A DNA stretch of 64,000 nucleotides from CAVQGM01 sp963712065 (lineage in GTDB: Bacteria > Actinomycetota > Acidimicrobiia > Acidimicrobiales > Acidimicrobilacustridaceae), in NCBI GenBank assembly GCA_963712065.1, contig CAVQGM010000001.1:1674001-1738000 (forward strand). The letters are read 5' to 3'. Position 1 is the stretch's first letter. Each line of letters starts with the position of its first letter. The notes below the pieces were generated by a model. The model was not told the origin of the DNA, ran no database searches, and worked only from the letters and a program-made list of their open reading frames with translations. Made by a program: the position numbers and the translations under genes. Positions 27,769 to 36,226 of this stretch are shown here, piece by piece.

Positions 27769-27874
27769 GTCGGTGCAGACTAGTGACGGGCCTCCCGCTC
27801 GCGACCGCGGCCCCGCAGCCGACGGTGGGTGCGGGTATTCCCGAACCGGAGCCGCTCGTCAGTAGCATTGTGTC

Positions 27875-28411
27875 GTGACGCCTCCGATCTCGACGTCGCG
27901 CCCGCTCGCACCGCCCACCGATCTCGACCACTGGGTGGGGCTGACCGAGGCGCCGCTGCCCGTCGGCGCCGCCGTCGACTGGGCGGTGCGGCCCGACTGC
28001 GGCGCGGTCGTGTCCTTCGCCGGCACGGCACGCGATCACGCCGACGACCGCGACGGGGTCACGCTGGTCGAGTACGAGGCCTACGCCGAGCAGGTCGAGC
28101 CCCGGCTCGCGGCGATCGTCGCCGAGGTGCGGGCCCGTTGGCCCGAGGTGGGTCGACTGGTGCTGCTCCACCGCACCGGCGCCGTCGCGGTGGGCGAGTC
28201 GTCGGTGGTGGTCGTCGCGTCGGCTCCCCACCGCCCGGAGGCCTTCGCTGCCGCCCGGTTCGCCATCGACGCCCTCAAGGCCACCGTGCCGATCTGGAAG
28301 CGAGAGCACTGGCGGGGAGGGGTCGACTGGGGTCTCGACGCCCATCCGATCGAGCCTCCTCGCGCTGCTCGGGACCGAGGGCCTGGCCGGCCCGTCGGGA
28401 AGGGGGGCTGA
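27875..28411 (+). CDS. moaE: Molybdopterin synthase catalytic subunit MoaE
   Basis: 178 residues from GTG 27875. The family core reads CGAVVSFAGTARDH, LVEYEAYAEQVEPRLAAI, LLHRTGAVAVGESSVVVVA and the active-site Lys segment FAIDALKATVPIWKREHW. With MoaD it inserts two sulfurs into precursor Z to make molybdopterin. Short N- and C-terminal extensions flank the core. No moaD or other molybdenum-cofactor gene is nearby. The small membrane protein gene follows immediately. Confidence 0.93.
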   Translation: MTPPISTSRPLAPPTDLDHWVGLTEAPLPVGAAVDWAVRPDCGAVVSFAGTARDHADDRDGVTLVEYEAYAEQVEPRLAAIVAEVRARWPEVGRLVLLHRTGAVAVGESSVVVVASAPHRPEAFAAARFAIDALKATVPIWKREHWRGGVDWGLDAHPIEPPRAARDRGPGRPVGKGG

Positions 28412-28412
28412 C

Positions 28413-28694
28413 GTGGGGAACGCAGCGTTCCTGCTCGCGGCCGTCGGGCTGAGCATCGTCGGCTCGATCCTGTTGTGGCTGCGGTCGCGACAGCCGAAGA
28501 GCTCGATGTCGAGCGTCGACGACTTCCAACGTGAGATGCGCGCCCTCGGGCGCGAGCCGGGAGCGGGCCCGTCCCGTCGGCGCCGGTCCGCCCGAACCAC
28601 CGAGAGCGGGAAGGGCCCCGACGAACCCGGTCCATCCCCGGAGGGTGGCACCGACGAGCTGCCCGGCAGCTCGCGCTCGGCGGGAAGGTCCTGA
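28413..28694 (+). CDS. Small single-pass membrane protein upstream of mreB
   Basis: 93 residues from GTG 28413. One N-terminal membrane helix (AAFLLAAVGLSIVGSILLWL) is followed by a basic, Ser/Pro/Gly-rich soluble tail with VDDFQREMRALGRE. No family recognised. It starts directly after moaE and ends 3 nt before the CTG start of mreB, in the same reading frame as mreB, so translation of the two is probably linked. Confidence 0.65.
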   Translation: MGNAAFLLAAVGLSIVGSILLWLRSRQPKSSMSSVDDFQREMRALGREPGAGPSRRRRSARTTESGKGPDEPGPSPEGGTDELPGSSRSAGRS

Positions 28695-28697
28695 CCC

Positions 28698-29702
28698 CTG
28701 GCACGCGACCTCGCCATCGACCTGGGCACGGCCAACACCCTCGTGTACGCGCGGGGTGACGGCATCGTGCTCAACGAGCCGTCCGTCATCGCCCTCAACA
28801 GCCGCACCCAGGACGTGCTCGCCATGGGGCACGAGGCGTGGCAGATGATCGGGCGCACGCCCAGCTACATCGTCGCCGTGCGCCCGCTGCGCAAAGGGGC
28901 CATCACCGACTTCGAGATCACCCAGCGGATGATCCGGCTGCTGCTCCAGCGGGTCGGGGTCAACCGGTGGAACCGCCCGAGGGTGGTGATCTGCGTGCCC
29001 TCGGCGATCACGGCGGTCGAGCGGCGGGCCGTGATCGAGGCGGCCAAGCGGGCGGGCGCCTCCGAGGCGCACCTCATCGAACAGCCGATGGCCGCGGCCA
29101 TCGGCGCCGGCCTGCCGATCAACGAGCCACTGGGCAACATGGTGATCGACATCGGCGGTGGCACCTCCGAGGTCGCGCTGATCAGCCTGGGCGGCATCGT
29201 GGCCCTCGAAGCCGTCCGCGTCGGCTCGTTCGACATCGACGCCTCGATCCAGACCTACATCCGGCGGGAGTACGGCATCGCCATCGGTGAGCGCACCGCC
29301 GAGGAGATCAAGGTGACCATCGGCTCGGCGTGGCCGACCGAGAACGAGTTCGCCGCCGAGGTGCGGGGCCGGGAGCTCATGAGCGGGCTACCGAAGACGG
29401 TGGTGCTCACGGCCGAGGAGGTGCGGGAGGCCATCGACGAGCCCGTCTCGGCCATGGTCGACACCGTGATCGCCTGTCTCGGGCAGGCTCCGCCGGAGCT
29501 GGCGCAGGACCTGATCGTCCAGGGAATACATCTCGTCGGCGGAGGTGGCATGCTTCGCGGGCTCGACCTGCGGCTCGAGCAGGAGACCGAGATCCCGGTC
29601 CACCTCGTGGATGCGCCTCTAGAGTGCGTGGTCCTCGGGGCGGGGCACTGCATCGAGGCCTTCGACGACCTGAAGGTGATGTTCATGGACGCCCGGACGT
29701 GA
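28698..29702 (+). CDS. mreB: Rod-shape-determining protein MreB (CTG start)
   Basis: 334 residues if translation begins at the CTG at 28698. From there the protein reads LARDLAIDLGTANTLVYARG, exactly the MreB N-terminus with its phosphate-1 loop. The next usual start, GTG 28743, would delete that ATP-binding loop. A Shine-Dalgarno-like GGGAAGG (28682-28688) lies 9 nt upstream. Other actin-fold motifs: VICVPSAITAVERRAV, EQPMAAAIGAGLP, VIDIGGGTSEVALI and the late LVGGGGMLRGLD. MreB polymerises under the membrane and directs cell-wall synthesis. No mreC, mreD, pbp2 or rodA lies beside it, unusual for mre loci. Confidence 0.9.
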   Translation: MARDLAIDLGTANTLVYARGDGIVLNEPSVIALNSRTQDVLAMGHEAWQMIGRTPSYIVAVRPLRKGAITDFEITQRMIRLLLQRVGVNRWNRPRVVICVPSAITAVERRAVIEAAKRAGASEAHLIEQPMAAAIGAGLPINEPLGNMVIDIGGGTSEVALISLGGIVALEAVRVGSFDIDASIQTYIRREYGIAIGERTAEEIKVTIGSAWPTENEFAAEVRGRELMSGLPKTVVLTAEEVREAIDEPVSAMVDTVIACLGQAPPELAQDLIVQGIHLVGGGGMLRGLDLRLEQETEIPVHLVDAPLECVVLGAGHCIEAFDDLKVMFMDART

Positions 29703-29738
29703 CCACGGCCGGCTGAGGTGACGCGAGGGGGGAACAAG

Positions 29739-30503
29739 ATGGGGGACACGTTGCTCGAGGTGAGCGACGTCTCCGTGCGCTTCGGTGGGCTCGTCGCGCT
29801 CGACGCGCTGAGCTTCACCATCGAGCGCGGCCAGATCTGCGCCCTGATCGGACCCAACGGCGCGGGGAAGACGACGTTCTTCAACGTGGTCAGCCGGATC
29901 TACCTGCCGACCGAGGGCCATGTGCGCTTCGACGGTCAGGACCTGCTCGAGCACTCGGCCCACCGCATCGCCGACCTCGGCATCACCCGCACCTTCCAGA
30001 ACCTCGCCCTCTTCCCCGGGCTGTCGGTGCTCGAGAACGTGATGGTCGGGGCCCAGTCGTCGAGCCGGGGCGGCTTCGTCTCCACCCCCTTCCGCCTCAA
30101 CCGCCGTGAGGAGAAGCGGATCCGTGACGAGGGGATGGCCCTGCTCGACCGGCTCGACCTCACCCCGCTCGCCCACCGCCCGTGCGTCGGCCTGCCCTAC
30201 GGCACCCTCAAGCGGATCGAGCTGGCCCGGGCCATGGCGTCGAAGCCCAAGCTCCTGATGCTCGACGAGCCCGCGAGCGGGCTCACCCACAGCGAGGTGG
30301 GGGTGCTGGGCGAGCTCATCCGGAAGCTCCGCGACGACTTCGATCTCACCATCCTCCTCGTCGAGCACCACATGAACATGGTCATGTCGATCAGCGAGAA
30401 GGTCGTGGTGATGGAGTTCGGCCGCAAGATCGCCGAGGGACTCCCCCAAGAGGTCGCCAACGACCCGAAGGTGATCGAGGCCTACCTGGGGACGACGACA
30501 TGA
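29739..30503 (+). CDS. livG: Branched-chain amino acid ABC transporter, ATP-binding protein LivG
   Basis: 254 residues from ATG 29739, behind a GAGGGGGGA ribosome site; a GTG at 29718 is less likely. Walker A GPNGAGKTTFFN, the LivG-type TRTFQNLALFPGLSVLENV, a signature region reading GLPYGTLKRIELARAMA, and Walker B LLMLDEPASGL. The canonical LSGG is replaced by LPYG, which is common in LivG. It is the first of five genes for uptake of branched-chain amino acids or similar compounds. TGA overlaps the livF ATG. Confidence 0.93.
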   Translation: MGDTLLEVSDVSVRFGGLVALDALSFTIERGQICALIGPNGAGKTTFFNVVSRIYLPTEGHVRFDGQDLLEHSAHRIADLGITRTFQNLALFPGLSVLENVMVGAQSSSRGGFVSTPFRLNRREEKRIRDEGMALLDRLDLTPLAHRPCVGLPYGTLKRIELARAMASKPKLLMLDEPASGLTHSEVGVLGELIRKLRDDFDLTILLVEHHMNMVMSISEKVVVMEFGRKIAEGLPQEVANDPKVIEAYLGTTT

Positions 30504-31210
30504 CCGCGCTGCTCGAGACCGAAGGCCTGTCCGGTGGCTACGGCCCGGTCCAGGTCCTGCGCGACCTCGACCTCCGCGTCGACGAGGGTGAGGTCGTCGT
30601 CATCCTCGGCGCCAACGGCGCCGGCAAGACCACGACGTTGCGGGCCCTGTCCGGGATGATCTCGGTGAAGGGCTCCGTCGTGTTCAACGGCGCCTCGATC
30701 GCCAACAAGAAGGCCGAGGACATCGTCCGGCTGGGGGTGGCCCACGTGCCCCAGGGTCGCGGCACGATCGCCGATCTCACCGTGGCCGACAACCTCCGCG
30801 CCGGTGCCTACGTCCGCAAGGACAAGGAGGTCGAGCGCGACATCGAGCGCTGGTACGAGACCTTCCCCCGGCTGTCCGAGCGGCGGAACCAGGTCGCCGG
30901 CCAGATGAGCGGCGGCGAGCAGCAGATGTTGGCCATCGCGCGGGCCCTCATGTCCCGGCCCCACCTCCTGCTGCTCGACGAACCGTCGCTCGGGCTCGCC
31001 CCCCTCGTGACGCGGGAGCTGTTCGAGCGCCTCGCCGAGATCAACCGCGACACGGGCACGACGATGCTCGTGGTCGAGCAGAACGCCAACCTCGCCCTCG
31101 ACATCGCCGCCCGCGGCTACGTCCTCGAGGCCGGCGCCGTCGCCACGTCCGGAACGGCCGAGGCGCTGCGGGATGACGAGTCCGTCCGCAAGGCCTACCT
31201 GGGGTACTGA
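30500..31210 (+). CDS. livF: Branched-chain amino acid ABC transporter, ATP-binding protein LivF
   Basis: 236 residues; ATG 30500 overlaps the livG stop (ATGA). Walker A GANGAGKTTTLRALSG, LivF-type GVAHVPQGRGTIADLTVADNL, signature MSGGEQQMLAIARALM, Walker B LLLLDEPSLGLAP and H-loop VEQNANLALDIA. It forms the ATPase dimer with LivG. It is followed 4 bp later by livH. Confidence 0.94.
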   Translation: MTALLETEGLSGGYGPVQVLRDLDLRVDEGEVVVILGANGAGKTTTLRALSGMISVKGSVVFNGASIANKKAEDIVRLGVAHVPQGRGTIADLTVADNLRAGAYVRKDKEVERDIERWYETFPRLSERRNQVAGQMSGGEQQMLAIARALMSRPHLLLLDEPSLGLAPLVTRELFERLAEINRDTGTTMLVVEQNANLALDIAARGYVLEAGAVATSGTAEALRDDESVRKAYLGY

Positions 31211-31214
31211 CCGC

Positions 31215-32105
31215 ATGGACCTGTTCCTCGACCGCCTCTTCCTCGGACTCCAGCAGGGCGCGATCTACGCGTCGCTGGCCATGGCCCTGGTGCTCATCTA
31301 CCGGGCCACCGGGCTCGTCAACTTCGCCCAGGGCGAGATGGCCCTGTTCTCCACCTACCTCACCTGGCAGTTCTGGGACTGGGGCCTGCCCATCTTCGCC
31401 GCGATCCTCGTGTCGATGGCTGTGTCGTTCCTCGGGGGTGCGGCCATCGAACGGCTCCTCATCCGGCCGGTCGGCGACGTGCACGGCAACCCGCTCGCCA
31501 TCGTGATCGTGACGATCGGGCTCCTCCTCGCCCTGAACGCGCTCGCCGGGTGGATCTGGGGGACCGACGGTCGCACCTTCCCGAAGATCTTCGGCACCGG
31601 GGGCGTCGACATCGGCAACGCCACCATCAGCTACCAGGCGATCGGGGTGCTCTCCGTGCTCGCCGCCGAGGTCGCCCTGCTGTTCTTGCTGTTCCAGAAG
31701 ACCAAGCTCGGCCTGGCCATGCGAGCCGTCACCTCCAACAACGAGTCCGCGGGCCTGGTCGGCATCCGGGTCGGCCGGGTGCTCATGTTCGGGTGGGGCC
31801 TGGCCGCCGCGGTCGGCGCCCTGGCCGGCGCCATGTACGCGTCGGAGCTGGCCACGCTCGACCTCAACATCATGTTCCAGCTCCTCATCTACGCCTTCGC
31901 CGCCGCCACCCTCGGCGGCTTCGACAGCCCGCTCGGCGCCGTCGTGGGCGGCCTGCTCGTCGGGGTGTTCACGGTCATGATCGGCGGGTACGTCGACTTC
32001 GTGGGTGAGGACCTCAAGCTCGGCGCCGCCTTCGTCCTCATCCTCCTCGTCCTGATCGTGCGGCCGCAGGGGCTCTTCGGCAAGAAGCAGGTGAAGCGCG
32101 TATGA
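31215..32105 (+). CDS. livH: Branched-chain amino acid ABC transporter permease LivH
   Basis: 296 residues with about eight membrane helices. FLGLQQGAIYASLAMALVLIYRATGLVNFAQGEMA is the typical LivH opening (positions 8-42). LAMRAVTSNNESAGLVGIRVG is the cytoplasmic coupling loop, and TLGGFDSPLGAVVGGLLVGV a late helix pair. The ATG at 31215 was chosen over an upstream in-frame start inside livF. Overlaps livM by 4 bp. Confidence 0.94.
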   Translation: MDLFLDRLFLGLQQGAIYASLAMALVLIYRATGLVNFAQGEMALFSTYLTWQFWDWGLPIFAAILVSMAVSFLGGAAIERLLIRPVGDVHGNPLAIVIVTIGLLLALNALAGWIWGTDGRTFPKIFGTGGVDIGNATISYQAIGVLSVLAAEVALLFLLFQKTKLGLAMRAVTSNNESAGLVGIRVGRVLMFGWGLAAAVGALAGAMYASELATLDLNIMFQLLIYAFAAATLGGFDSPLGAVVGGLLVGVFTVMIGGYVDFVGEDLKLGAAFVLILLVLIVRPQGLFGKKQVKRV

Positions 32106-33139
32106 ACCGGGACCCCAAGCAGCTCGCCATCCGGGCCGGCGTGTTCGTGGTGGTCGCCGCGATCCTGCTGTACCTGCCCCAGTACTTCCCGTCGTTCCAG
32201 GTCACCCGGCTCAACCAGGTGCTGTGCTTCGCCATCGCCGCCCTCGGCCTCAACCTGCTCACGGGCTTCAACGGCCAGATCTCCGTCGGCCACGGCGCCT
32301 TCTTCGGCGTGGGGGCCTACACCTCGGTCATCCTCGTCGCCGACCACGGCTGGCCCTTCGTCGGCGCGTTCGCGGCGGCGGCGGTGCTCGCCTTCGTGCT
32401 CGGCGTGCTCATCGGTCTCCCGGCGCTGCGGATCGAGGGCCTGTACCTCGCGCTGGTCACGCTGGCCCTGGCCACCGTGTTCCCGTTCGTCGTCACCCGG
32501 TTCAGCGACATCACCGGGGGCTCCCAGGGCAAGCGCATCCCCCGCAAGGACGAGTTCACCGCCCCCGACTGGACGGGACTCGACAACGACCAGTGGCGCT
32601 ACTACGTGCTGCTCGGGTGCGCAGCCGTCGCGTTCTTGCTGGTGCGCAACCTGATCCGCAGCCGTGCCGGCCGGGCGATCATCTCCATCCGCGACAACGA
32701 GACGGCGGCCGAGACCCTCGGCGTGAACGTGGCGGGCTACAAGGTGGTCACGTTCGGGGTGAGCGCCATGCTCGCCGGGCTCGCCGGCGCCCTGTCCACC
32801 ATCAACAACCCGTTCGTGAGCGCGGAGCAGTTCAACATCAACCTGTCGATCACGCTGCTGGTCGCCGTGGTCGTCGGCGGCGCCGCCACCATCTTCGGGC
32901 CCGCCATCGGCGCCCTGCTCGTGGTCTTCCTGCCCGTCTGGCTCGAGGACTTCGACGCCCCGCCGGAGCTGTCACCGGTGATCTTCGGCGGTTCGCTGAT
33001 CCTGCTGATGATCGTCGCCCCGGGCGGCATCCTCGGCTTGGCCCGGCACGTCCAGGCGTGGGTGAAGCGAAGGACGGGGCCACCGTCGCAGGCGCCGCCA
33101 CCCGTGGACACCGGGGAGCCACTAGCGTCGACGGCATGA
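32102..33139 (+). CDS. livM: Branched-chain amino acid ABC transporter permease LivM
   Basis: 345 residues with about nine membrane helices. The LivM pattern LGLNLLTGFNGQISVGHGAF is followed by FFGVGAYTS, LPALRIEGLYLALVTLA and the coupling loop IISIRDNETAAETLGVNV. The C-terminal ~25 residues are a hydrophilic Pro-rich tail. It completes the membrane channel with LivH. ATG 32102 overlaps the livH stop. The binding-protein gene starts 95 bp downstream. Confidence 0.93.
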   Translation: MNRDPKQLAIRAGVFVVVAAILLYLPQYFPSFQVTRLNQVLCFAIAALGLNLLTGFNGQISVGHGAFFGVGAYTSVILVADHGWPFVGAFAAAAVLAFVLGVLIGLPALRIEGLYLALVTLALATVFPFVVTRFSDITGGSQGKRIPRKDEFTAPDWTGLDNDQWRYYVLLGCAAVAFLLVRNLIRSRAGRAIISIRDNETAAETLGVNVAGYKVVTFGVSAMLAGLAGALSTINNPFVSAEQFNINLSITLLVAVVVGGAATIFGPAIGALLVVFLPVWLEDFDAPPELSPVIFGGSLILLMIVAPGGILGLARHVQAWVKRRTGPPSQAPPPVDTGEPLASTA

Positions 33140-33234
33140 CCCCGCCCTGCGCGGCGGAGCGGGGAGATGGTCACCCCGGGGGACCGAGTCGAGGGGGCGC
33201 TGTGACCCCCTCCCGGAGAGGAGAGCAACCCATC

Positions 33235-34563
33235 ATGCGTACAGGAACCCGCTGGAAGAGCGCCCTGGCGGTCGTCATCGCCGGTGCCCTCATCATGGCC
33301 GCCTGCGGCGGCCGCGACGATGACGAGTCGAGCGGCGAGGGTGGCACCGCCACCACCGGCGCCGGTGGCGAGTCGGCGTTCACCATCGACACCGACAACT
33401 GCAGCTCGTACGAGCCGAGCCAGGGCGTCGACGAGACCACGATCAAGATCGGCTCGAGCTTCCCGCAGTCGGGCACGTTCGCGGCGTTCGCCAAGATCTC
33501 GGTCGGCTACCAGGCCTACATCGACTACGTGAACGACAACGGCGGCGTCGACGGCAAGCAGATCGAGCTGAGCCTCAAGAACGACGAGTACGACCCCAAC
33601 AAGACCCGCACCAACACCCAGGAGCTGGTCGACGGTGAGGGTGTGTTCGCCATGTTCAACGTGGTCGGCACGCCCAACAACCTGGCGATCCGCGACGACC
33701 TGGCCGACCAGTGCGTGCCCAACCTCTACGTGGCCACCGGCTCGCAGCTGTGGGGAGAGACCGAGGACTATCCGTGGCTCATCGGGTCGATCCCGTCGTA
33801 CGCGACCGAGGCGGCGATCTTCGCCGACTACCTGAAGGCCAACAAGCCACAGGCCAAGGTGGCGATCCTCGCCCAGAACGACGACTTCGGTGAGGGCTAC
33901 GTGTCCGCGTTCCGCGGGGCCATCGAGGGCACCGAGATCCAGATCATCGACGAGCAGAAGTACAACCCGTCCGACCCCGACGTGAAGACCCAGATCACCA
34001 CGCTGGCGTCGTCGGGTGCCGACACCGCGCTGCTGGCGGCGACGGCGCTGAAGTGCCCGCAGGCGCTGAACGCGATCAAGGAGACCGGCTGGGATCCGCT
34101 CAAGTACATCTCGGCCACCTGCACGTCGTCGACGGTGGTCGGCCTGGCCCAGGACGCCAACGTGGGCGTCATCAGCTCGGTCTACCTGATGGACCCGCAG
34201 GACCCGCAGTGGGATGACAACGAGGCGATGCAGGAGTTCGAGACCCTCGGGGCCCAGTACGGGGTCAGCGCCGAGGACCTGAGCAACGGCATCGTCGGCT
34301 ACGGCTGGACCATGGGCGAGCTGCTGGTCGAGACGCTCAAGTCGGCACCGGAGCTCACCCGTCAGGCGGTGATGGAGAGGGCCTACAGCCTGTCCGACCT
34401 CGAGGTCGGCCTGCTCCTGCCGGGCATCACCGTCAACACCAACGGCGCCGAGGACCCGTTCCCGATCGAGCAGATGCAGATCGGGCAGTACAACGGGCAG
34501 TTCTGGGACCTCCAGGGCGAGATCACGAGCTTCGAGGGCGAGACCGCCTCGTTCGTGCAGTAG
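33235..34563 (+). CDS. livJ: Branched-chain amino acid ABC transporter substrate-binding lipoprotein (LivJ/K type)
   Basis: 442 residues from ATG 33235, behind GGAGAGGAGAG. The signal ends at Cys24 (LIMAAC) with a Gly/Ser/Thr linker, so it is a lipoprotein. The type I periplasmic-binding fold is clear: TIKIGSSFPQSGTFAAFAKI, GYQAYIDYVNDNGGVDGKQI and LSLKNDEYDPNKTRTNTQEL. It captures ligand outside the membrane for LivHMGF. Exact ligand unknown (branched-chain amino acids, amides or urea). Followed by a strong terminator. Confidence 0.92.
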   Translation: MRTGTRWKSALAVVIAGALIMAACGGRDDDESSGEGGTATTGAGGESAFTIDTDNCSSYEPSQGVDETTIKIGSSFPQSGTFAAFAKISVGYQAYIDYVNDNGGVDGKQIELSLKNDEYDPNKTRTNTQELVDGEGVFAMFNVVGTPNNLAIRDDLADQCVPNLYVATGSQLWGETEDYPWLIGSIPSYATEAAIFADYLKANKPQAKVAILAQNDDFGEGYVSAFRGAIEGTEIQIIDEQKYNPSDPDVKTQITTLASSGADTALLAATALKCPQALNAIKETGWDPLKYISATCTSSTVVGLAQDANVGVISSVYLMDPQDPQWDDNEAMQEFETLGAQYGVSAEDLSNGIVGYGWTMGELLVETLKSAPELTRQAVMERAYSLSDLEVGLLLPGITVNTNGAEDPFPIEQMQIGQYNGQFWDLQGEITSFEGETASFVQ

Positions 34564-34585
34564 TCCCCGGGCCGTTCCACGGACA

Positions 34586-34611
34586 GGGGCCGGCCCGTCG
34601 GGGCCGGCCCC
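34586..34611 (+). terminator. Terminator hairpin after liv operon
   Basis: A perfect 11-bp all-GC stem, GGGGCCGGCCC (34586-34596) with its complement (34601-34611), and a 4-nt loop, begins 22 bp after the binding-protein stop. No U tract. It is the most stable simple hairpin in this part of the window and closes the five-gene operon. Confidence 0.75.
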
Positions 34612-34658
34612 TCCCGCGTCCCGGCCCACACCCGCCCGTCGTGAGGTACAACGACGGG

Positions 34659-35435
34659 ATGGGGAAGTCCTACCGGTGCATCCGCGTCGAGCGCGACGGT
34701 CCGTTCGCCACCATCGCCATGTCCCGTCCGGCCCAGCGCAACGCGCTGTCGCTCGAGCACCTCGGCGAGCTGCTCGACGCCTTCCGCTCGGTGGGCGACG
34801 GCGACGCCCGCGGCATCGTGCTGGCCGCCGACGGCCCGGTGTTCTCCGCCGGCCACGACTTCGCCGACCTGGCGGGGGCCGACCTGGCGTCGGTGAAGCG
34901 GCTGCTCGAGACCTGCACCGAGCTCATGGTCACGATCCAGTCGGTCCCCCAGGTGGTGGTGGCCCGCGTCCACGCCCTGGCCACCGCGGCGGGCTGCCAG
35001 CTCGTCGCCACGTGCGACCTCGCCGTCGCTGCCGCGTCGGCCGGCTTCGCCGCGCCGGGCGGCAAGGGTGGCTGGTTCTGCACCACCCCGATGGTCGCCA
35101 TCGGCCGGTCGGTGCCCCGCAAGCAGGCCCTCGAGCTGGCCCTCACCGGCGACGCCATCGACGCCCCCACCGCCCTCGCGTGGGGGCTCGTGAACCGGGT
35201 CGTGCCCGACGACGAGCTCGACGACGCCGTGCACGACCTGCTCCACCGGGCCACGCGGGGCAGCCCGGCGTCGAAGGCCACCGGCAAGCGCGCGTTCCAC
35301 ACCCAGATCGGGATGGACCAACCCCAGGCGTACGCCTACGCGGTGGAGGTGATGGCTTCGGCCAGCCAGACCCCCGAGGCCCAGGAGGGCGTTGCCGCCT
35401 TCCTGGCCAAGCGTCCCCCCGACTTCCCCGCCTGA
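34659..35435 (+). CDS. Enoyl-CoA hydratase/isomerase-family protein (ECHDC3-like)
   Basis: 258 residues from ATG 34659 (GTG 34641 also in frame). Crotonase fold: MSRPAQRNALSLEHL, oxyanion loop FSAGHDFADLAG, and RVHALATAAGCQLVATCDLAVAA. At the usual catalytic-glutamate position the sequence reads AAPGGKGGWFCTTP, without the acidic residues of true hydratases, as in the ECHDC3 subgroup. It probably acts on a CoA thioester but may not hydrate. It stands alone behind the liv terminator and converges on the HEAT-repeat gene. Confidence 0.85.
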   Translation: MGKSYRCIRVERDGPFATIAMSRPAQRNALSLEHLGELLDAFRSVGDGDARGIVLAADGPVFSAGHDFADLAGADLASVKRLLETCTELMVTIQSVPQVVVARVHALATAAGCQLVATCDLAVAAASAGFAAPGGKGGWFCTTPMVAIGRSVPRKQALELALTGDAIDAPTALAWGLVNRVVPDDELDDAVHDLLHRATRGSPASKATGKRAFHTQIGMDQPQAYAYAVEVMASASQTPEAQEGVAAFLAKRPPDFPA

Positions 35436-35444
35436 GGCCGGGCG

Positions 35445-36086
35445 TCAGCGGTCGGGCCCACCGTCGAACAGGAGGTCCTCGGCGGCGGCGCGCACCTGGG
35501 CGTCGCGGTCGTGGCGGGCCCGTTCGAGGGCGGCGTCGACCTCGGGCCCGTCGAAGGGGGCCAGCGCGATGACCGCCCGCCGGCGCACCGTGGCCTTGTC
35601 GTGGAGGGCGGCGAGGATCACCGGCCGCGCGCGCTCGTCGCCGATGCTGCCCAGGGCGGCCACCGCCGCCTCGCGCACCAGGGCGTCCCCGTGGTCGGTG
35701 GCGAGGCCGAGCAGGCGCTCGAGGGCGCCGGCCTCGGCGGGGAGTCGCTCGCCGGCCGCCCAGGCGCCGGTCTCGGCGACCGTGGCGTCGGCGTCGTCGA
35801 GCAGCGCCAGCACCGACACGGCCTCGTCGTCCGCGGGCCACCCGGCCACCAGCTCGCCCGCGGTGCGCCGGACCTCCGGGGCGGGATCGTCGACGGCGGC
35901 CGCCAGCTCGCCGGCCGTCAACGAGGCGCACCGCCACAGCGCACGGAGGGCCGTGGCCCGGACGGCGCCGTCGTCGTCGTCGAGGTGGGCGCGGGCGGTG
36001 TCGGCGTCGCCCTCGTGGCCGGCGACGGCGACGCGCCGTCGACGGGCGGCGCGGTCGGCGAGCGAACGGTCGGGGATGGCGGTCAC
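35445..36086 (-). CDS. HEAT-repeat protein
   Basis: 213 residues, made of paired helices of about 31 residues with the HEAT pattern: AVRATALRALWR, EVRRTAGELVAGW, LVREAAVAALGSIGDERARPV, TVRRRAVIALAPF, AQVRAAAEDLLF. These form a right-handed solenoid for protein binding. No enzymatic motif. The ATG at 36086 overlaps the stop of the tiny upstream membrane-protein gene by 4 bp. Confidence 0.82.
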   Translation of the reverse strand: MTAIPDRSLADRAARRRRVAVAGHEGDADTARAHLDDDDGAVRATALRALWRCASLTAGELAAAVDDPAPEVRRTAGELVAGWPADDEAVSVLALLDDADATVAETGAWAAGERLPAEAGALERLLGLATDHGDALVREAAVAALGSIGDERARPVILAALHDKATVRRRAVIALAPFDGPEVDAALERARHDRDAQVRAAAEDLLFDGGPDR

Positions 36087-36214
36087 CCCGTCGCCGAGCC
36101 GAGGGCCACCCGGACGACGAACACCACGAGGCCGACGCCGAGGGCGGTGGCACCGAGGACCACCGCGGTGGGGCGGACGTCGTCCCGTGGCAGGCTGTCG
36201 GGCGACTGTCGCAC
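36083..36214 (-). CDS. 43-residue single-pass membrane protein
   Basis: A very short gene from GTG 36214 to TGA 36083. Upstream is a strong GGAGG at 7-nt spacing, which is the main reason to accept it. After a short polar start (VRQSPDSLPRDDVRPT) comes one membrane helix (AVVLGATALGVGLVVFVVRVAL). Its stop overlaps the HEAT-protein ATG (ATGA), implying coupled translation. It diverges only 12 bp from the PDZ-Lon gene. Function unknown. Confidence 0.65.
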   Translation of the reverse strand: MRQSPDSLPRDDVRPTAVVLGATALGVGLVVFVVRVALGSATG

Positions 36215-36226
36215 GTCAGGACCTCC

